Positions 1 to 13,700 of a stretch of DNA of 64,000 nucleotides are shown here, in pieces. The notes beneath the pieces are model-generated. The model had not been told where the DNA came from. It made no database searches and saw only the letters and a list, made by a program, of their open reading frames with translations. The stretch's first letter is position 1, and every line of letters starts with the position of its first letter. Both the position numbers and the translations under genes were made by a program. Where the stretch lies: contig CP136891.1 in NCBI GenBank assembly GCA_034359265.1, positions 76,934,501-76,998,500 of the forward strand. Reading direction: 5' to 3'. Origin of the DNA: Canna indica (lineage: Eukaryota; Streptophyta; Magnoliopsida; Zingiberales; Cannaceae).

Positions 1-1000
1 CTATCAGATCCCATCTTTAACATATAAAAATAAATTTATAAATGCAAATATATATGTTTTGTGAACACTATGCAATTCCACAATTATCTCAGTTGAATAG
101 TCTTTGATATCTAAAATGATACAATTTCAATTATACTTATTCAATTTTTTTATTTTTTAATTAATTATTTATATTTATTCAAATTTAATTGGTATATCAC
201 GCTTTACATTTGTGTTATATTTGATATTTAACGTTAAAATTATTAATATTTTTTAATTTTATATATTTTTCACATATTTTATCATAAAGTATTATTTGTT
301 TATATATTCAAAAAATCCATTACTATTTTTTTTTATATATTTTAAAAATGCTATGAATATGACAAAAAATGAAAAAAACATGAGCAAAATATGTTTTTCT
401 CCTTTGTTTTTAATAAAACTTATATAATTTAGATTTTCTTATTTTTAAATTAGTTATATATACTTTATATTTGATGTTTTCCAAATAATAAAATATATGT
501 TACTATAATTTGATTGATTAATTTAGTTTAAAAATTTGACTCCGGCTTGATAATTCTATGTCAAGGAACTTTAATTTGAGTTAATGTGAGAAAAAAAAAG
601 TGTAATAAAGACAAAAAAATTATATATGTTATTTTATACAATTATTAATTCAACTATCAATATTATAATTATTATATACAAATATATTAATAAATTATGA
701 TGAGTTTAATTTAGACATTTTTTTTACATTTTATGTATATATATTGATATACTTGGTTAAATTTTGATTTCTAATTTAAAATAAAAATGCTAATCATATT
801 TTATAAAGAATATTTATATTTTGATTATATAATTTTATTATTTAAATTGAATTAATATTTATTATTTTGCTGTAAGATTATATCTTTTCGCTGAATTTTA
901 TTTTTATTTTTAATTATTTAAGTATAAATTTAAATTAATTTTAATAGTTTTTATTTAAAATCATTACGGTTTAAATTATATGTAAATATAATTACAGAAA
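1..1000. other. AT-rich intergenic DNA, no gene seen
   Basis: Strongly AT-rich sequence with long T and A runs. No coding exon, RNA gene or clear transposon end is visible. It lies upstream of the EMF2 leader, so distal promoter sequence could be here, but nothing specific supports that. Confidence 0.5.
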
Positions 1001-1063
1001 ACTCTTTACGTAAATACTGAATACGAGTATGTCCTTGTGCGGAGGACTGGAACTTAAGTGAGT

Positions 1064-1073
1064 TCCACGTCAG
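1064..1073. promoter_or_regulatory. ACGT-core (bZIP-type) element upstream of EMF2
   Basis: TCCACGTCAG reads on the minus strand as CTGACGTGGA, a TGACGTGG hybrid of the C-box/G-box type bound by plant bZIP factors. It lies about 130 bp upstream of the pyrimidine-rich leader. Position and sequence are seen; function is inferred. Confidence 0.3.
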
Positions 1074-1189
1074 CCAACTTGGTATTTGTATTATTGTTAA
1101 AAGAAGAAGAGTTTGATGAAAAATAGTGGAGAAATAACTTAATTAAGACAGTAATAATTTTATTCCGACCACGCGTCCACCCCGATCCC

Positions 1190-1337
1190 GACCACCCTAA
1201 TCCCTAATCATTCCTCTCTTCCGTCTTCCCCCCTTTCCTCTTCCCCCTTCCTCGATCGCCACGATCTCACACGACGTCCAGCGGCGACTTGCGACGGCGT
1301 ATTGAAGGCCAGCTAGCCAGCTAGCTTCAGACATTCG
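1190..1337 (+). other. Putative first (non-coding) leader exon of EMF2
   Basis: A sharp shift from AT-rich to CT-rich sequence (TCTTCC and CCCTTCC repeats), typical of plant 5' leaders, ends at a plausible splice donor (CG then GTATTT at 1338). The first start codon matching EMF2 is 3.4 kb downstream, so an intron in the 5' UTR is needed. Both exon borders are guesses; a full-length cDNA would settle them. Confidence 0.35.
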
Positions 1338-1929
1338 GTATTTGTTTTATCTTCTCCATTTTTCTCCGCTTCATCCACTCGCCTTCGGACCCCCTTTTCT
1401 TGCCAGTCGGCACTCGCTAAATACGTCAAACTCGCTGGACTGTCGTTTTTGTTCTCTCCGGTGGCTCCGAGCAAAGCATTTCGCCGTGTCATTTTTCTGT
1501 TCGTGTTCTGTTTTTTTTACGTCGAGGATTGTCGTTGCGGTAGTTATTGTTGCTGTTTCAGAATGCTATCTGGTTGACGGATTTTGTGCATGACTCTGTT
1601 ATGCATGAAATCGTTCTATTTCGTAAATTGTCTTAGATTTAGTCTTTCACATTTGAAGAACTATGTTGTCTGTATCTCTGCACTAGAATTCAGAATGACT
1701 TTTATCTTTTAACTGAATTTAACTGAATTTATTATTATTATTTTCTGTAAACAATTTGCGTTTTTTTATGTTTATGCAACAAATGGACAAGTATGCGCCC
1801 AGTAGAACGAATGTCTGTCATGTGCTGCTCAGATAGCTTGCTTATTGTTTCAGAACGATGCCCACAGGGCTGTAAGCCTTTCTTTGAATTTATGGATCTG
1901 GACGGGGAAGGGATGGAAAGGGTTGATAA

Positions 1930-2340
1930 CCCCCTGTTTAGGACCCCATATTATGATGTGGAGGGGAATGGAGGAATAAGTTATTCCTCCATTTTCTCTC
2001 AACGTATGTGTTTTCCAATTCCCCCATATTGGAATTGATGGAACTCATCATTCCTCCCTCTCTTCACTTCCTTTTCCTTCCCCCCTCCCCCTTACTAATT
2101 TCTCCCAAACAATGATAAAGGATTTTGAGGATGTGGAGGGGGAGGTCCACCACCTAATCCATGTTTGGAGAAGATTTTCAGAGGGAGAGGTGAGCCTATC
2201 TTTTCTACATGTTTTCCCAATCCCTCTCAATTCGTGCGACTTGAAAGGGATAGGAGACTGATAAGTGGAAAAAGAACCAATCTTTTTAAACCCACTCTGA
2301 TGGTGAACGGTGAACCTGATTGTTGAGCAGTTCATGGGTT
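1930..2340. repeat. Purine/pyrimidine-strand block with small inverted repeats
   Basis: Alternating G/A-rich and C/T-rich tracts include the palindrome GGAGGAATAAGTTATTCCTC near 1971-1991 and inverted copies of CTCCCAAACAATG / CCATGTTTGGAG. It looks like a degenerate foldback or MITE remnant in the presumed EMF2 leader intron. No target-site duplication was found and no protein signal is credible. Confidence 0.3.
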
Positions 2341-2561
2341 GACTGGTTTGCGGATTTGTCCAGGTTAATGAAATTTCAAGTAGATATTATTTTTTAGTAA
2401 ATATAAAAAATATAAAATTGAACAAAATCTTGAAAAGCATGTAAAAAAACCAAAACACTTCAAAACCCTTTTGGGATTATGTGGAATATGTTATTTTTTC
2501 ATTATAAGATGGGATTTTTCATCAGCAACAATTTGGAGTGGTAGCATATGGGTGAGACTAT

Positions 2562-3155
2562 GGCCTTGTTTGGTTGATACAACTTCGTGCAGGAAGTTGC
2601 CTTTTTTGCATTATATTTGAAAAAAATAATTTTATTATCGATTTATCGTATTTGCACTTAATGTAGAATCTATACTTTATGTTGTGAATATTCCAAGATT
2701 AGATAATTCATGAGTTTTTGATCTATTTATTTAATTTCAATTGATTTTTGGACAAATTATGTAGTTTTTTTCATATTAGTTGCAAATAATTTTTTTTTCA
2801 TATATACTAATATATATATAATTAACTATATATGAAAAACTGTATTATATTTTTAGATATGTTAAAATATTAATTTACATAAATTTTAATTTTTCTATAT
2901 ATACTTATATATATGAAAAAAATAAAAATAAATCTACAAAAGAAGGATATATTGGTCATTTGATGTATACTTTGTGTGAACTACTCATGTCAACCAAGCA
3001 TATTATGCAAAGTTAATTCATATAACTTCGCATGAATTAATTTTGTGTCAACCAAATACTTTTTCGGTACTTTCCAGGGAATATACGTGGGAAGGTAATT
3101 CATTGGACGTATAACTTTCAGCAAGAAGTTACTTCCATGTCAACCAAACGAGACC
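2562..3155. mobile_element. 594-bp MITE in the 5' leader intron of EMF2
   Basis: The left end GGCCTTGTTTGGTTGA pairs with the right end TCAACCAAACGAGACC (reverse complement GGTCTCGTTTGGTTGA), a 16-bp terminal inverted repeat with two mismatches. A 3-bp direct repeat TAT flanks it (2559-2561 and 3156-3158). The interior is AT-rich and has no coding capacity. A 3-bp duplication with GGC/T-rich ends fits a Tourist/Harbinger-like or small CACTA-like non-autonomous element; the superfamily is not certain. Confidence 0.7.
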
Positions 3156-4595
3156 TATAATTATTCCATGTAAGAGGGATTTCCTCACTAACAATAGTTT
3201 ACTAGTCATGCTTTACATTCAGATCTTCATAAATGACCTGTGAAGCCAAACAATTTCTGGAAAGAAAAATCTAAAGCAACAAGCATATTTTCAATGCTTG
3301 TAAATATTAGGATAAGGAACAACTAAAAGCTACCTAAATTAACAGAATTGGAAGTAGAAAACATCAAAACAACAAAACAAGTAGAACCAAGAGTTAGTAG
3401 TAACTAACAGGAATAACTGGAAGAAGAATAGAAGGACCCATAAAGCAAATAGAAGATGGAAAAGGAGAAAATACACATCCAAGAGCCATGCTGGAAGAGT
3501 CAAAGGAGACAGTTGGATGATATTTGCTCAGTGGAGACAAAGCTTCAGTGGGGCTTGAGGAAAAAGACGATGGTCTTCTCTGCTATGGCATTGGGATGCA
3601 TAGGGAGCTCAGGATAGAAGTGAAATGCTAGGGGGAAGAAGGCAAGAAATTTTAGTTCCTCCACCATTGCACTAGAACCTGTAAAGGATAGAGATGAAAG
3701 ATTAGGAGGAAGAAATGTGGGTTTCCTGGTCCTCGGCCCTCCATTGATTTTTTGCAGCTCGGTCCTCCATTTTGGCATTTGGCGCTTAAAGAGTTGAAAT
3801 TAGGTATTTAAATGTCAGAAATGACTCGTACTGGTTTAGGCTCTTTAGAAGTGCTTTGCCAACCAAACCTACTTTGCAGAAAAATAGTTTTTGATAAATG
3901 CATGCTTAAAATTCTTTTACCAAAGAAAGACATAGCCAAAGCCACCTTTTCAAAGAAGGAGAGACAATACTTTTTTCAAAGCAGTTCGCAAAAGATAAAG
4001 CATATAGCCTTACTGATCCAATCCGCTTCTTTTCAGTTTTAGGCAGGTTTGACCAGTTTTAACCTCATCTAGTACTTACACATAATTGTACCACGTTGAT
4101 ACCTGTTCCCTGCTGGACTAATTGCACCAGCGGGTCTGGTCTGGGTTTAAAAATGGAGCAAAGCTAACTTTGGTGCAGATGAGTACAAGTTATTTTCTGA
4201 GAAATAAAAGACAGTAATTAGCATCATCAAGAAGTACTGCATTTCTGTTTAGGTGTTTAAGATAGTATGAAACTGCTTAATATACTCTTTTTTCTTAATA
4301 AATGTTTTTTGTGAAAACATCTCAGTTTCTATCCTAATATCAATTGTTTATGATGCAAATAGTGCATAGCATTGTATGAATCTTATGAGAGACTAATGTA
4401 ATATTCTTACTATCTATTTTTTTATTTGTGTTCCGTAGAACCAATTTGGTATAGGTAGGTTTTTCTTCTGCCACTCATTACTAAATTTCTACTTATCTAT
4501 CCAAGTATAATTGTTCTTGGTACATGTCTTTTTCGAAAAGGAATCTGTCCATCAAAGTGTCCCCTGAATATTGTTAAAATTACAGTAAACTGCAG

Positions 4596-4718
4596 GGTAG
4601 CCTGAAGCCCTGAATCTTGAAGGCACGTGAATGTTGCCCACTGTGGATTGTCAGTATTTATATTCTGTGACATTGTGGAAGGCTGTGAGAGCTTACAGTT
4701 GGGTGCTTCTCTTCAAGA
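4596..4718 (+). other. Putative second 5' UTR segment of EMF2
   Basis: A possible acceptor (AACTGCAG, ending 4595) precedes a less AT-rich stretch running straight into the EMF2 start at 4719. It carries a short upstream ATG (in CACGTGAATGTTGCC), which could affect translation. The extent is inferred only from the splice-like site. Confidence 0.35.
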
Positions 4719-7700
4719 ATGCCAGGTTTACCTTTGGCAGTTCGTGAAACCACGTAAGCTATCTTGCAATTCAGATGTTGATTATAAGTGTCTTATTTCT
4801 TAAGTTTTATATTTGATGCATCCAATTGAGTCTTGCTATGCAAGTTGTCCATTATCACAATTTCTTATTCCTCCCTACTTTGTCGTATCCTCTTCCTTAA
4901 TATTCTTGCTGTGATGATCCATTGTGTTGTAGAAATTATGGTTGCAGTTGCAGTCAATCAAGGACTGATCAGATGTGCCGTCAGCAGTCCCGAGTTCGAT
5001 TGTCAGCTGAAGAGCAACTTGCAGCTGAAGAAAGTCTTTCTGTATACTGTAAACCTGTTGAACTTTACAATATTCTTCAACGTAGGGCAATACAAAGTGT
5101 GAGTTTCTTTGCTAGAATATTGATTTCTTTTTATTGGAATGGGACATTGAGGTTAAGTACTTAAGTTATTGAATTTGAGAAGTGCAGTTAAAGAGGATAT
5201 CTTTCTATTTTTTTGAAAAGGTTAAACTCTAAGGTACTAAATATATATATTTTCAAATTTATTGCAGCCTTCATTTCTTCAGAGATGTTTGCAGTACAAG
5301 ATACAGGCAAAGCGCAAAAGGAGGTTCTTATTCTGTGATATAGTAATTTCCTGTTTAGGTGTAAACATGTCCATTGTTAGTACTTGATATGATGCTAAAT
5401 AAATTGTTGTAATATGTTCCCCGTGATCTGCAAACTGGCAACTTAAAAATGATTTCTATTCCTGTTGTCTTCACTGTTTCATGAAAGGTTGTTTCCTCTA
5501 TTGTTCCAGGATTTCAGTAATTTATTCATGTCAGTTAATCATTCTCGTTTGATTCGTAGCTTGGGTTTTCCATGGATGTGAATGTTAAGTTTTTCTTCTG
5601 CATTTATTGTTTTTATTGAAGCCTTCTTTTAGCTCCTTTGGCAATTGATCTCTCATAAGTCATAACATTCTCAACTTTGAAACATCACCTTTAATTTTCT
5701 GGATTGTACAAGACTTTTGGTATGCTGCATATTTTACTTGAAGAATAAGTTGAATTTTCTTCTGATATACATCATGACTATTTCTCCTCTCATTTAGGAT
5801 TCAAATAACCATTTCACTAATTGGAGGCCAGAATGCCGAGGTAGGAGAACGGATATTTCCATTCTATGTGCTACTAGCTAGACCTATTGATGATACTGTA
5901 GCAAAGGTACAGATGTTTCTTTTTCTTCTGCAAGACATTTTCTGTAAAGATACCGAACCTTCCTGATGTTCTGGCAAACAGCATTCTTCAGCATATCGAT
6001 TGAGTCATCCTCGTGTCCTAAATAATTTCAATGAATTTGGGAAAAAGGATGAAACTGAAGCCACTTTTGTCATTCCTGACATCAAGAAACTGACAACTGA
6101 TGCAAGAGTGAACAATCTCAATATTATTGTTGTCAGCAAAGGTTGGTGGTTCTTGTTTCATGTGTGCGCATATATGTATGTTCAAATAGTCTTTCATTTT
6201 TCTACTGACTTGAATGGAATATATGAATAGTGGAACTTCATCACTTGACCTGTTTTCTCTTCCAGGAGAATTAAAAGGTGGTTCAGGTGAAAATCATTTA
6301 TTGAAGGAACACGAAGCATTGTCCTCTTTTCTTAGTAAGGCATATTGCTTTGAGGATTCTATTGGAACTTGGTTAAAAATGATGTGTAGTTGCATCGTTC
6401 TCTTATAGATTTATTTGTATTGATGGAATTGATGTATTGCTTTATGATTTTTTTGAACTTCAAAGGATGATAAATTTTAACCAGAACAAATAATTTGGAA
6501 CATTTAAGTAAAAATTACTGCTATTAGACTGTGTTATTTTAGATTCTACATGCTGTGGTAGAGATCCAATAGAAACCTGTAGTCTGTAGAGATTGTTTAG
6601 GTTGTTCTTCTATGTACTTCGTAACTAGAAGGAATTTCCCAGCAAACCGCAGTGTATGTATATGAGAAAGAAATTTTGCTAGAAGAGATAAAACAGGGAT
6701 AGCAGCAGCTTGATGTTACTCTATTTCCCAGTAAATGTTTCATGAAAGCATTCATCTTCTCAAATTTCTCTTAGTTAAATTTGATTTGCCTCATTTGTCA
6801 GATCACTTTGAAAATCCAAAGTATGATAGGTGCAGAAGTTATTTATTTATTTATTTGTTTATGTGGTTAGATCATTTCACAAGTAGATATAATTTCGGAT
6901 GACAATATTGCATTAAATGTATAGATAAATGATAATGTTATTTTTTAAAAAAATGAAATTTAGATGGATCTTTTATTTGATACATAAAACAATCATACCT
7001 TCGCTGTTTCTATTTTCAGAATGTGAAGGAAATTGCTTTTGGGGAAAAATACCTGTTGATTCACTTTGTTTATCATTGGAGAAGTGTGTGACCTTGAGCT
7101 TAGGGCATCGAACCGATATGCTTTCAGCTGTTAATATGCAGCGAAGCATTGTACAGGTTTGCAAAACATGGCATTGTGTATAACTGGATATATTACATCA
7201 TTTTAGGCTTTATTTTCTATCAGACCTATAAATATAACATTAGAGACCTATTTGTTCTGTTATTGCGGATATTGATTATGAGCAGATTCTGTTAGCTTGT
7301 CTACCCTTTGCTAGAATAACCTCTTGGAAATTGTTTTGATTGGCCCATTTATTTTATTGAAGTAGAAATGTTTAGAAGACTACTATTTTGTGTTATCTCA
7401 TGGTGTTTATCATGTTTTATTATTGCATTAACAATTTTTATAGATAAGGTCCCATATAATCTTCAATGAACTAACTGCATGTATCTTATTCCTTGTTGAG
7501 AGGCTATTGCAATACAAATGAACTTGCTAAAATCTTTTACGAACATGAAACATTGATTAAACATAGTTTTTCTTGAACTTGAGAGATTTTTCTAATATTT
7601 GAAATAATATATGATGGTCATATATAAATTGATATTGTTTAACAAAGCCAATTATAATTAGTTCTGAGAATGCTTTTCCAAAATGATATAAGATGCTTGT

Positions 7701-10700
7701 CAGTTTTTAGTATGTAACACATGGTATTGTTGGCATGTTCAATCCAAGTATTTCAAGATTTGTGGTTGTTAGCCCACATCAATTTTCTTTTGTTAGAAAG
7801 AACTACACTCTTTTTTAGTGCTTATAAAATCTGATATCATCTTTCTTTTGTTTACAGAAAGTTTTGCATGCATACTATGTTACACACCCTGTGACACCTT
7901 TATCATTTTTGCAGCCAAAATACTTGGACAGGAATGACTGCATACTTTTTCAAACTCAGGATATGGATTCAACAGTAAGTTCATGATTTAATATCAGTTA
8001 TTTAGTTTCTATGGTCTAGGTGCTGTATTGATAGTTGATTTTCTTGATTTAAGAGTACTTTCCAAGTTCAAGTCAGTATATGTGCTCAAGAGGTGGCGGC
8101 AATTGAGACCTCTCCTTATGACTTCTACTCATATGATGATATTCCAACATCATCTTTACCTCATGTTATCAGGTAACTGATACTTTATTTCTAGTACCAT
8201 GATTAAAATTTTATTTTGAGAATTTTCCGGAATCATAGAAACTTGATGGTCAATTGCAAAAACCATGAACACTTTTGAAATATTGCTAAAAACATAACTT
8301 TTCTTATTGCAAATTCCCATAATGACCCTTAAATGTTGGGTCAATATTATTATGGATTTTGGACCAAAGTCCCTCACTCTTGAATAAACAAGTAAACAAC
8401 ATTTTAGATTATTTTGATGACTAATTTTAAATAAATAAATTATCTAGAAATCAAAGAAGTAATTAATAATTTATTTATATCTAGGGGTGACAATGGTTTG
8501 GTTAATCACATTTTATATGGATAACTGAAACCGTTTAAAAACCAATATCCAAAACCGAAATCAATTTTTTAAAATTGATATCTGAAATTGACTATATCTA
8601 ATCATTGGATATCTTATAGTTAACCTAATAAATCTAATCTGTTCATATAGATGCGGTTATCGGCTATCCCATTACTAAGTCGATAACCAATTATAAAAAA
8701 GTAAATGTATATTTTACAAAATTATATATTTTACCAGTTATCTGCGAGGAGGTAATCAATTACTGGTTATTAATATATAATTATTTTATTAATAATATAT
8801 TGTATTAATATAACCGATTATTGATTATCCACAAGGAGGTAACCAAAACTAAATCAAATTTAGATAGTTTTTGAAATTTACTAACGAAACCTAAACTGAA
8901 CCACAAAATTACTATCTATAATTGAATTTTGTGGTTCGATTAGCTGCATTTAACAACTTAATCGGTTCAAGTTGCCACCTCTATTTATATCTATTAGAGA
9001 CTTTGGACCAAAGTTAGATAACATTTAGGTTATCTGATGACTATTTTTAAATACATAAACTACTTTAAAACTAAAAATCGGAATAACAATTTATTTTTAT
9101 TTATGTATAATGAGGTAGGAAATTTAGACCAAGGTCTCCAATTCCTAGTAAAGAACATCTTAGACTGATTATGACTAATTCTAAATGCATAATTATATGG
9201 AAATTAAAGATGTGAATAACAATTTATTTATACTTATATCTGGTGAGTTAGGGACTTTGAAGCAATGTTCCTATCCAATATTTGAAGGGCATAACAGGGA
9301 TTTGCAGAAAAAGTTATGGTATTGGCAGTATTTCAAAAGTGTTTATGCTTTTGACAATTAGGCTAAAAATTAGCCATAATTTTTTTTTGTTTTTGGCAAA
9401 TTTCTTATTGGTTTTTAGTATCTCACGTGCATCAAGGATTTCATATGCTGCAATTGTTGTACTATGACTAGGACTGGAATCGAGCCCAGTGAAACCGAGC
9501 TTGTGCTAGCTTGAGGCTTGAGTTTGGCTGATAAATGTTGACTGAGTTTGTGCTTGGATCAACTATGAAAACTGATGTTGAGCCTGGCTCAAATTACTTT
9601 AGCCAAACTTGAGCTTAGCTTGACTGAGACTTAGTGCTCATCTCCATAACTGATTGGTACCAGTACATTTATCCTACCGACACATGGTATGGACCCCATA
9701 CAAGCTGGTCCGTACTTGCATGCACCAATTTTTTTCGTGGTTTTTATTTCAATTTAAGCTCCATAACATAATTTTCCAAACATATTATTTTATCATTGAA
9801 ATGATGAAAAAATACACATATTCCACTAACAGATTATGAAAAAATACACAAACTTCTCAACTATGGTCCAATACATTAAAAAGACGATTTTAGTCTTCAA
9901 GTTATAATGAAAAAAATACAAATTTATAACTAAGATGATGAACGTTAAGGAAGTAGAGAGAATGAGAGAGACTTGAGAGAGTATGACAGCTGAAGTGTTA
10001 TTTAGGGGTAAATGCGAGGAATTAGGGGCTTTATATAGCCCCCAAAACCATAAAAAACATCGCCAATGACTCGGTACACCTGATACAAAGGCTGTACCGA
10101 GGTGTACTCGTACCAGTTCTTTGAAAAACTGGTAGGCACTGAGTGAACCGTCTTGTACGGTACAAGATTTGGAACCATGAATCATATCTAGATGCCATTT
10201 TTGTGGAAGCCCAAGCACTTACATGGGAAATTACTATGAAGTATCTCCTTTTATTGAGCAATGTGGGACTAAGTTTACTAAGTAATATTAAGTTCATGCA
10301 TGACCAGTGATCTGTGTGCAAAGAAAAAAAATGAAAGGTAAGTTTCTTTCACATGTATATTTGATTAGAAACTATTTTACAAGGAATCAGTAAGAAATGA
10401 AGTGAGATCTAGTTATCATGCAATTCATATAAAATAGTATTATTATCAACAAACTTCTATCGTGCTCGCTATTCCCATTTCTTATATAGCACATTTGCTA
10501 AAATATTTAAATGAATTTTGGATACATTAATTTGTTTGAGCCAGTAGAGTATTGGCCAATATAAATGCATTTGAAAGGTGTTAGTTTCTTATACCTAATA
10601 AGATACAAGTATATATCCTAACTATAATATCTACTTAACCTGGGGTGCTAGTTGATCCATTAGGTCTAACATTGGTGATCTATAATCATAGTGTTAAAAT

Positions 10701-13700
10701 TCTAATTGAATTATTTTTTCTACGAAAGAGTAAATTTAAAAATAATTGTTTAATCAACACCAGCTTAGAATTTTTGAACAATTGATAAGTATTGAAGATA
10801 AATAAGTGAGAAATTTTCAATAAGTGCTAATTATTGAACATAATAATTTGCATACTCGGATTTGGGTACTTAAAACTAGACTCTAGGTATAACCACCATG
10901 TATAAATAAAGAAAGATGCTCTATCTCAATCAGCTCTTATAAATTTAATCTATTTGTCTTACAGTGACATGATAAGTCATAAAATACAGTTTTTAAGTTT
11001 TAAAAAATATGTAGAAACTAGAATATCTAAAATAATAGAAAATATAAAAATAATTAGAACTTTGTTTTGACTACTTTTCAACAATTTTAAACTATATAGT
11101 TTTTTCAAACTTAAATATTTAACCAATTTTGTGACAGCCCCAAAATTCCTTCAGACAGTATGGATAACACACTTAGTGATGAATAGCATATATATGAAGT
11201 GTATGTGTAATCAATTATGTTATATAGATAAAAAACTACAGTTTTCTTTGGCTGTAAGTTTTCTATCTTTTTCCTAGTTGCCTTCTATCTTGCTATCCTT
11301 TTTAATCTATTTCTACTATGTAGATTGAGGACGGGGAATGTTCTGTTTAACTACCGATACTACAACAACTTGCTGCAAAAGACTGAAGGTGATCTCTTTT
11401 GCTTTCCCTGGTTGCGGTAGTCTACTCAAAATATGCTTTTTTATCATTTTTCTCCTAATGTAGCTGGAAAAATTTCCTTTCACAAACTATAATACTTTTT
11501 AGTAGAGGATCATGTATGGAGTCTCAAGTCTGGACTTGGTAATGAAGAAATGATTGTGGGTGCAGAGACAGAATGATGGTACATGTGATTTTGATTTGGA
11601 GTTGATAATCTTTTTTTATTTTTTGTTTAACAAACTTTCCTCCATCTCAATTTCTCTGTTGTCCTTCACATCACTTTGTCTTGTCATTTATTTCCTCTGC
11701 AATGGTTATTAGATAGTCAGAATTGGCCAAATCAAAGATCAGTCCTATGAAATAGGGATGCCAATTGTATTTCATGTTGGAGTCAACCAGTCTTTCAAAC
11801 TTCATATAAACTAGTTCTGTCACCATATTTATCATCCATAACTGAGCGTCATATAGTTTAAACTTTTCCAGGTTGCAAAGTCCTTGCTTTCTTGTCCAAC
11901 ACATGAGCACTGTTTGCTTTCAGATTGCCATGTGATAAAAGAGCTTCTTGAAGTCCAATTGGTTTATATTATAGGTTTTTGCTGCAAATAATGTCATTTA
12001 AGGTTTCCAATGTGTATAAAAACAAATATATCTGTGTTTGTAAGCATCTTTATATTTCGTCTATTTTTCCTCTGTTGTACACGTGGTTGGAAATTTGGAA
12101 CCTTTCTGTTTTAGACTTTTAGTTGTAGTTTTAAGTTCAGGCATGAGACTTCTTTTTCTTGGAGTAATGACCTTTGCAATGTGTGACTGAGTAGAGTATG
12201 ATGAATATATCATGAATTAAATACTCCTTTAGGTAGACAGATTGTGGGTCGAGAAAAAAGCTACCTGATTTATTAACTTGTACTCTTGTAACAACTAATA
12301 TCTCCTGTATTTACGGATCATGATTTTTTTTAAAATGTTATTTTATTTATGCTTTTCAAAGCACCATGTTATTTAAGCTGCTCAGGTAACCCACATCCAG
12401 TTATTACATCTAATATTTTCTTATCTTGCAGCATTTAAATACATCTCAGCCATAGATTATTAAACCCACACTAAAATGTTACAATTTGGAGTTTATTTCT
12501 CTCCTAAAAAATGGAAGCAACTTGGCTGTTAAAGTCTCACATTGCTTAAGGATATGATCAAGATAACCTTTAAAATAGTTTGGGTAGTCCTCCCCCATTG
12601 AGCTAGTTTTTGGGGTGGAGTTAGGCCCACTAATTTTTTAACATGATATCATTGTGCCACGGTGCCACCCACAGATGTCCAGCAAACTCTACGCTCTAGA
12701 TGCCCAACCCTGGGCGTGAGGGAGTGTGTTAAAGTCCCACGATACGGTCAAGATAATCTTTAAAATAATTTGGGTAGTCCTCCCCGATTGAGCTAGCTTT
12801 TGGGATGGAGTTAGGTCCACTAATTTCTTAACAATAATGGACCATTATCTTGGACCGGTAAATACCAGCTGGTTTGTACTGGTCCAATTAGTTTTTTAAT
12901 CATTTACAAGCTTGTCAATATGTCAGAATTTGGAGCTTGTTGCCATAAAAAGAATGTATTATCTTGGTTGGTACTGAACTCAAGTCTGAACTTATTTCTA
13001 GCTTTGGTTTATATGGCTTTCTCTAATATTCATATTCTATAAAGGACTATTCCTTGTTTATTTTGCCCTTCATTTTCAAGTTTTGACCTATTTCTCTTAA
13101 ATAACAGTGACTGAGGACTTCTCTTGTCCTTTTTGTTTAGTGAAGTGTGCAAGCTTTAAGGTAATCTCTATGCTGCTGTTGAACACCTGGCATTGGCTTT
13201 ATTGTTTTCAGGTTCCGACGTTTTGTTTGTAATATCTCTGTGTTTTCTGCAGGGCCTGAGCTTTCACTTGAATTCTTCCCATGACCTATTCAATTTCGAG
13301 TTCTGGGTTAGTTAACTCTGAAGTCTTCTAATTTTTTAATGCCAGACATTAAGCAATATCTTCTAACTGAATTTTATTCAGGTAACTGAAGAGTATCAAG
13401 CTGTGAATGTTTCTGTGAGGACTGATATGTGGAGATCCGAGGTTATTTACAATCATCCTGGATTCCTTTTTGCATGACATTAGGAGACTTTGCTTTTCAC
13501 TTATTTTTGCATGCTGATAACCATGCTACTAGGCAACAAGCTAATGTGGTTTTTAGGATTTGATCACATTCTGATGACATATGAGAAATATATTTTCCTG
13601 TGTTCAAGACTGACTCCATTGGATAATTGTATGAAAGTGCAGAAGTGTATCATATTCTTTGAAGGGTTTGTCTAACAGGTTAAGAATTTATTTTATTGGT

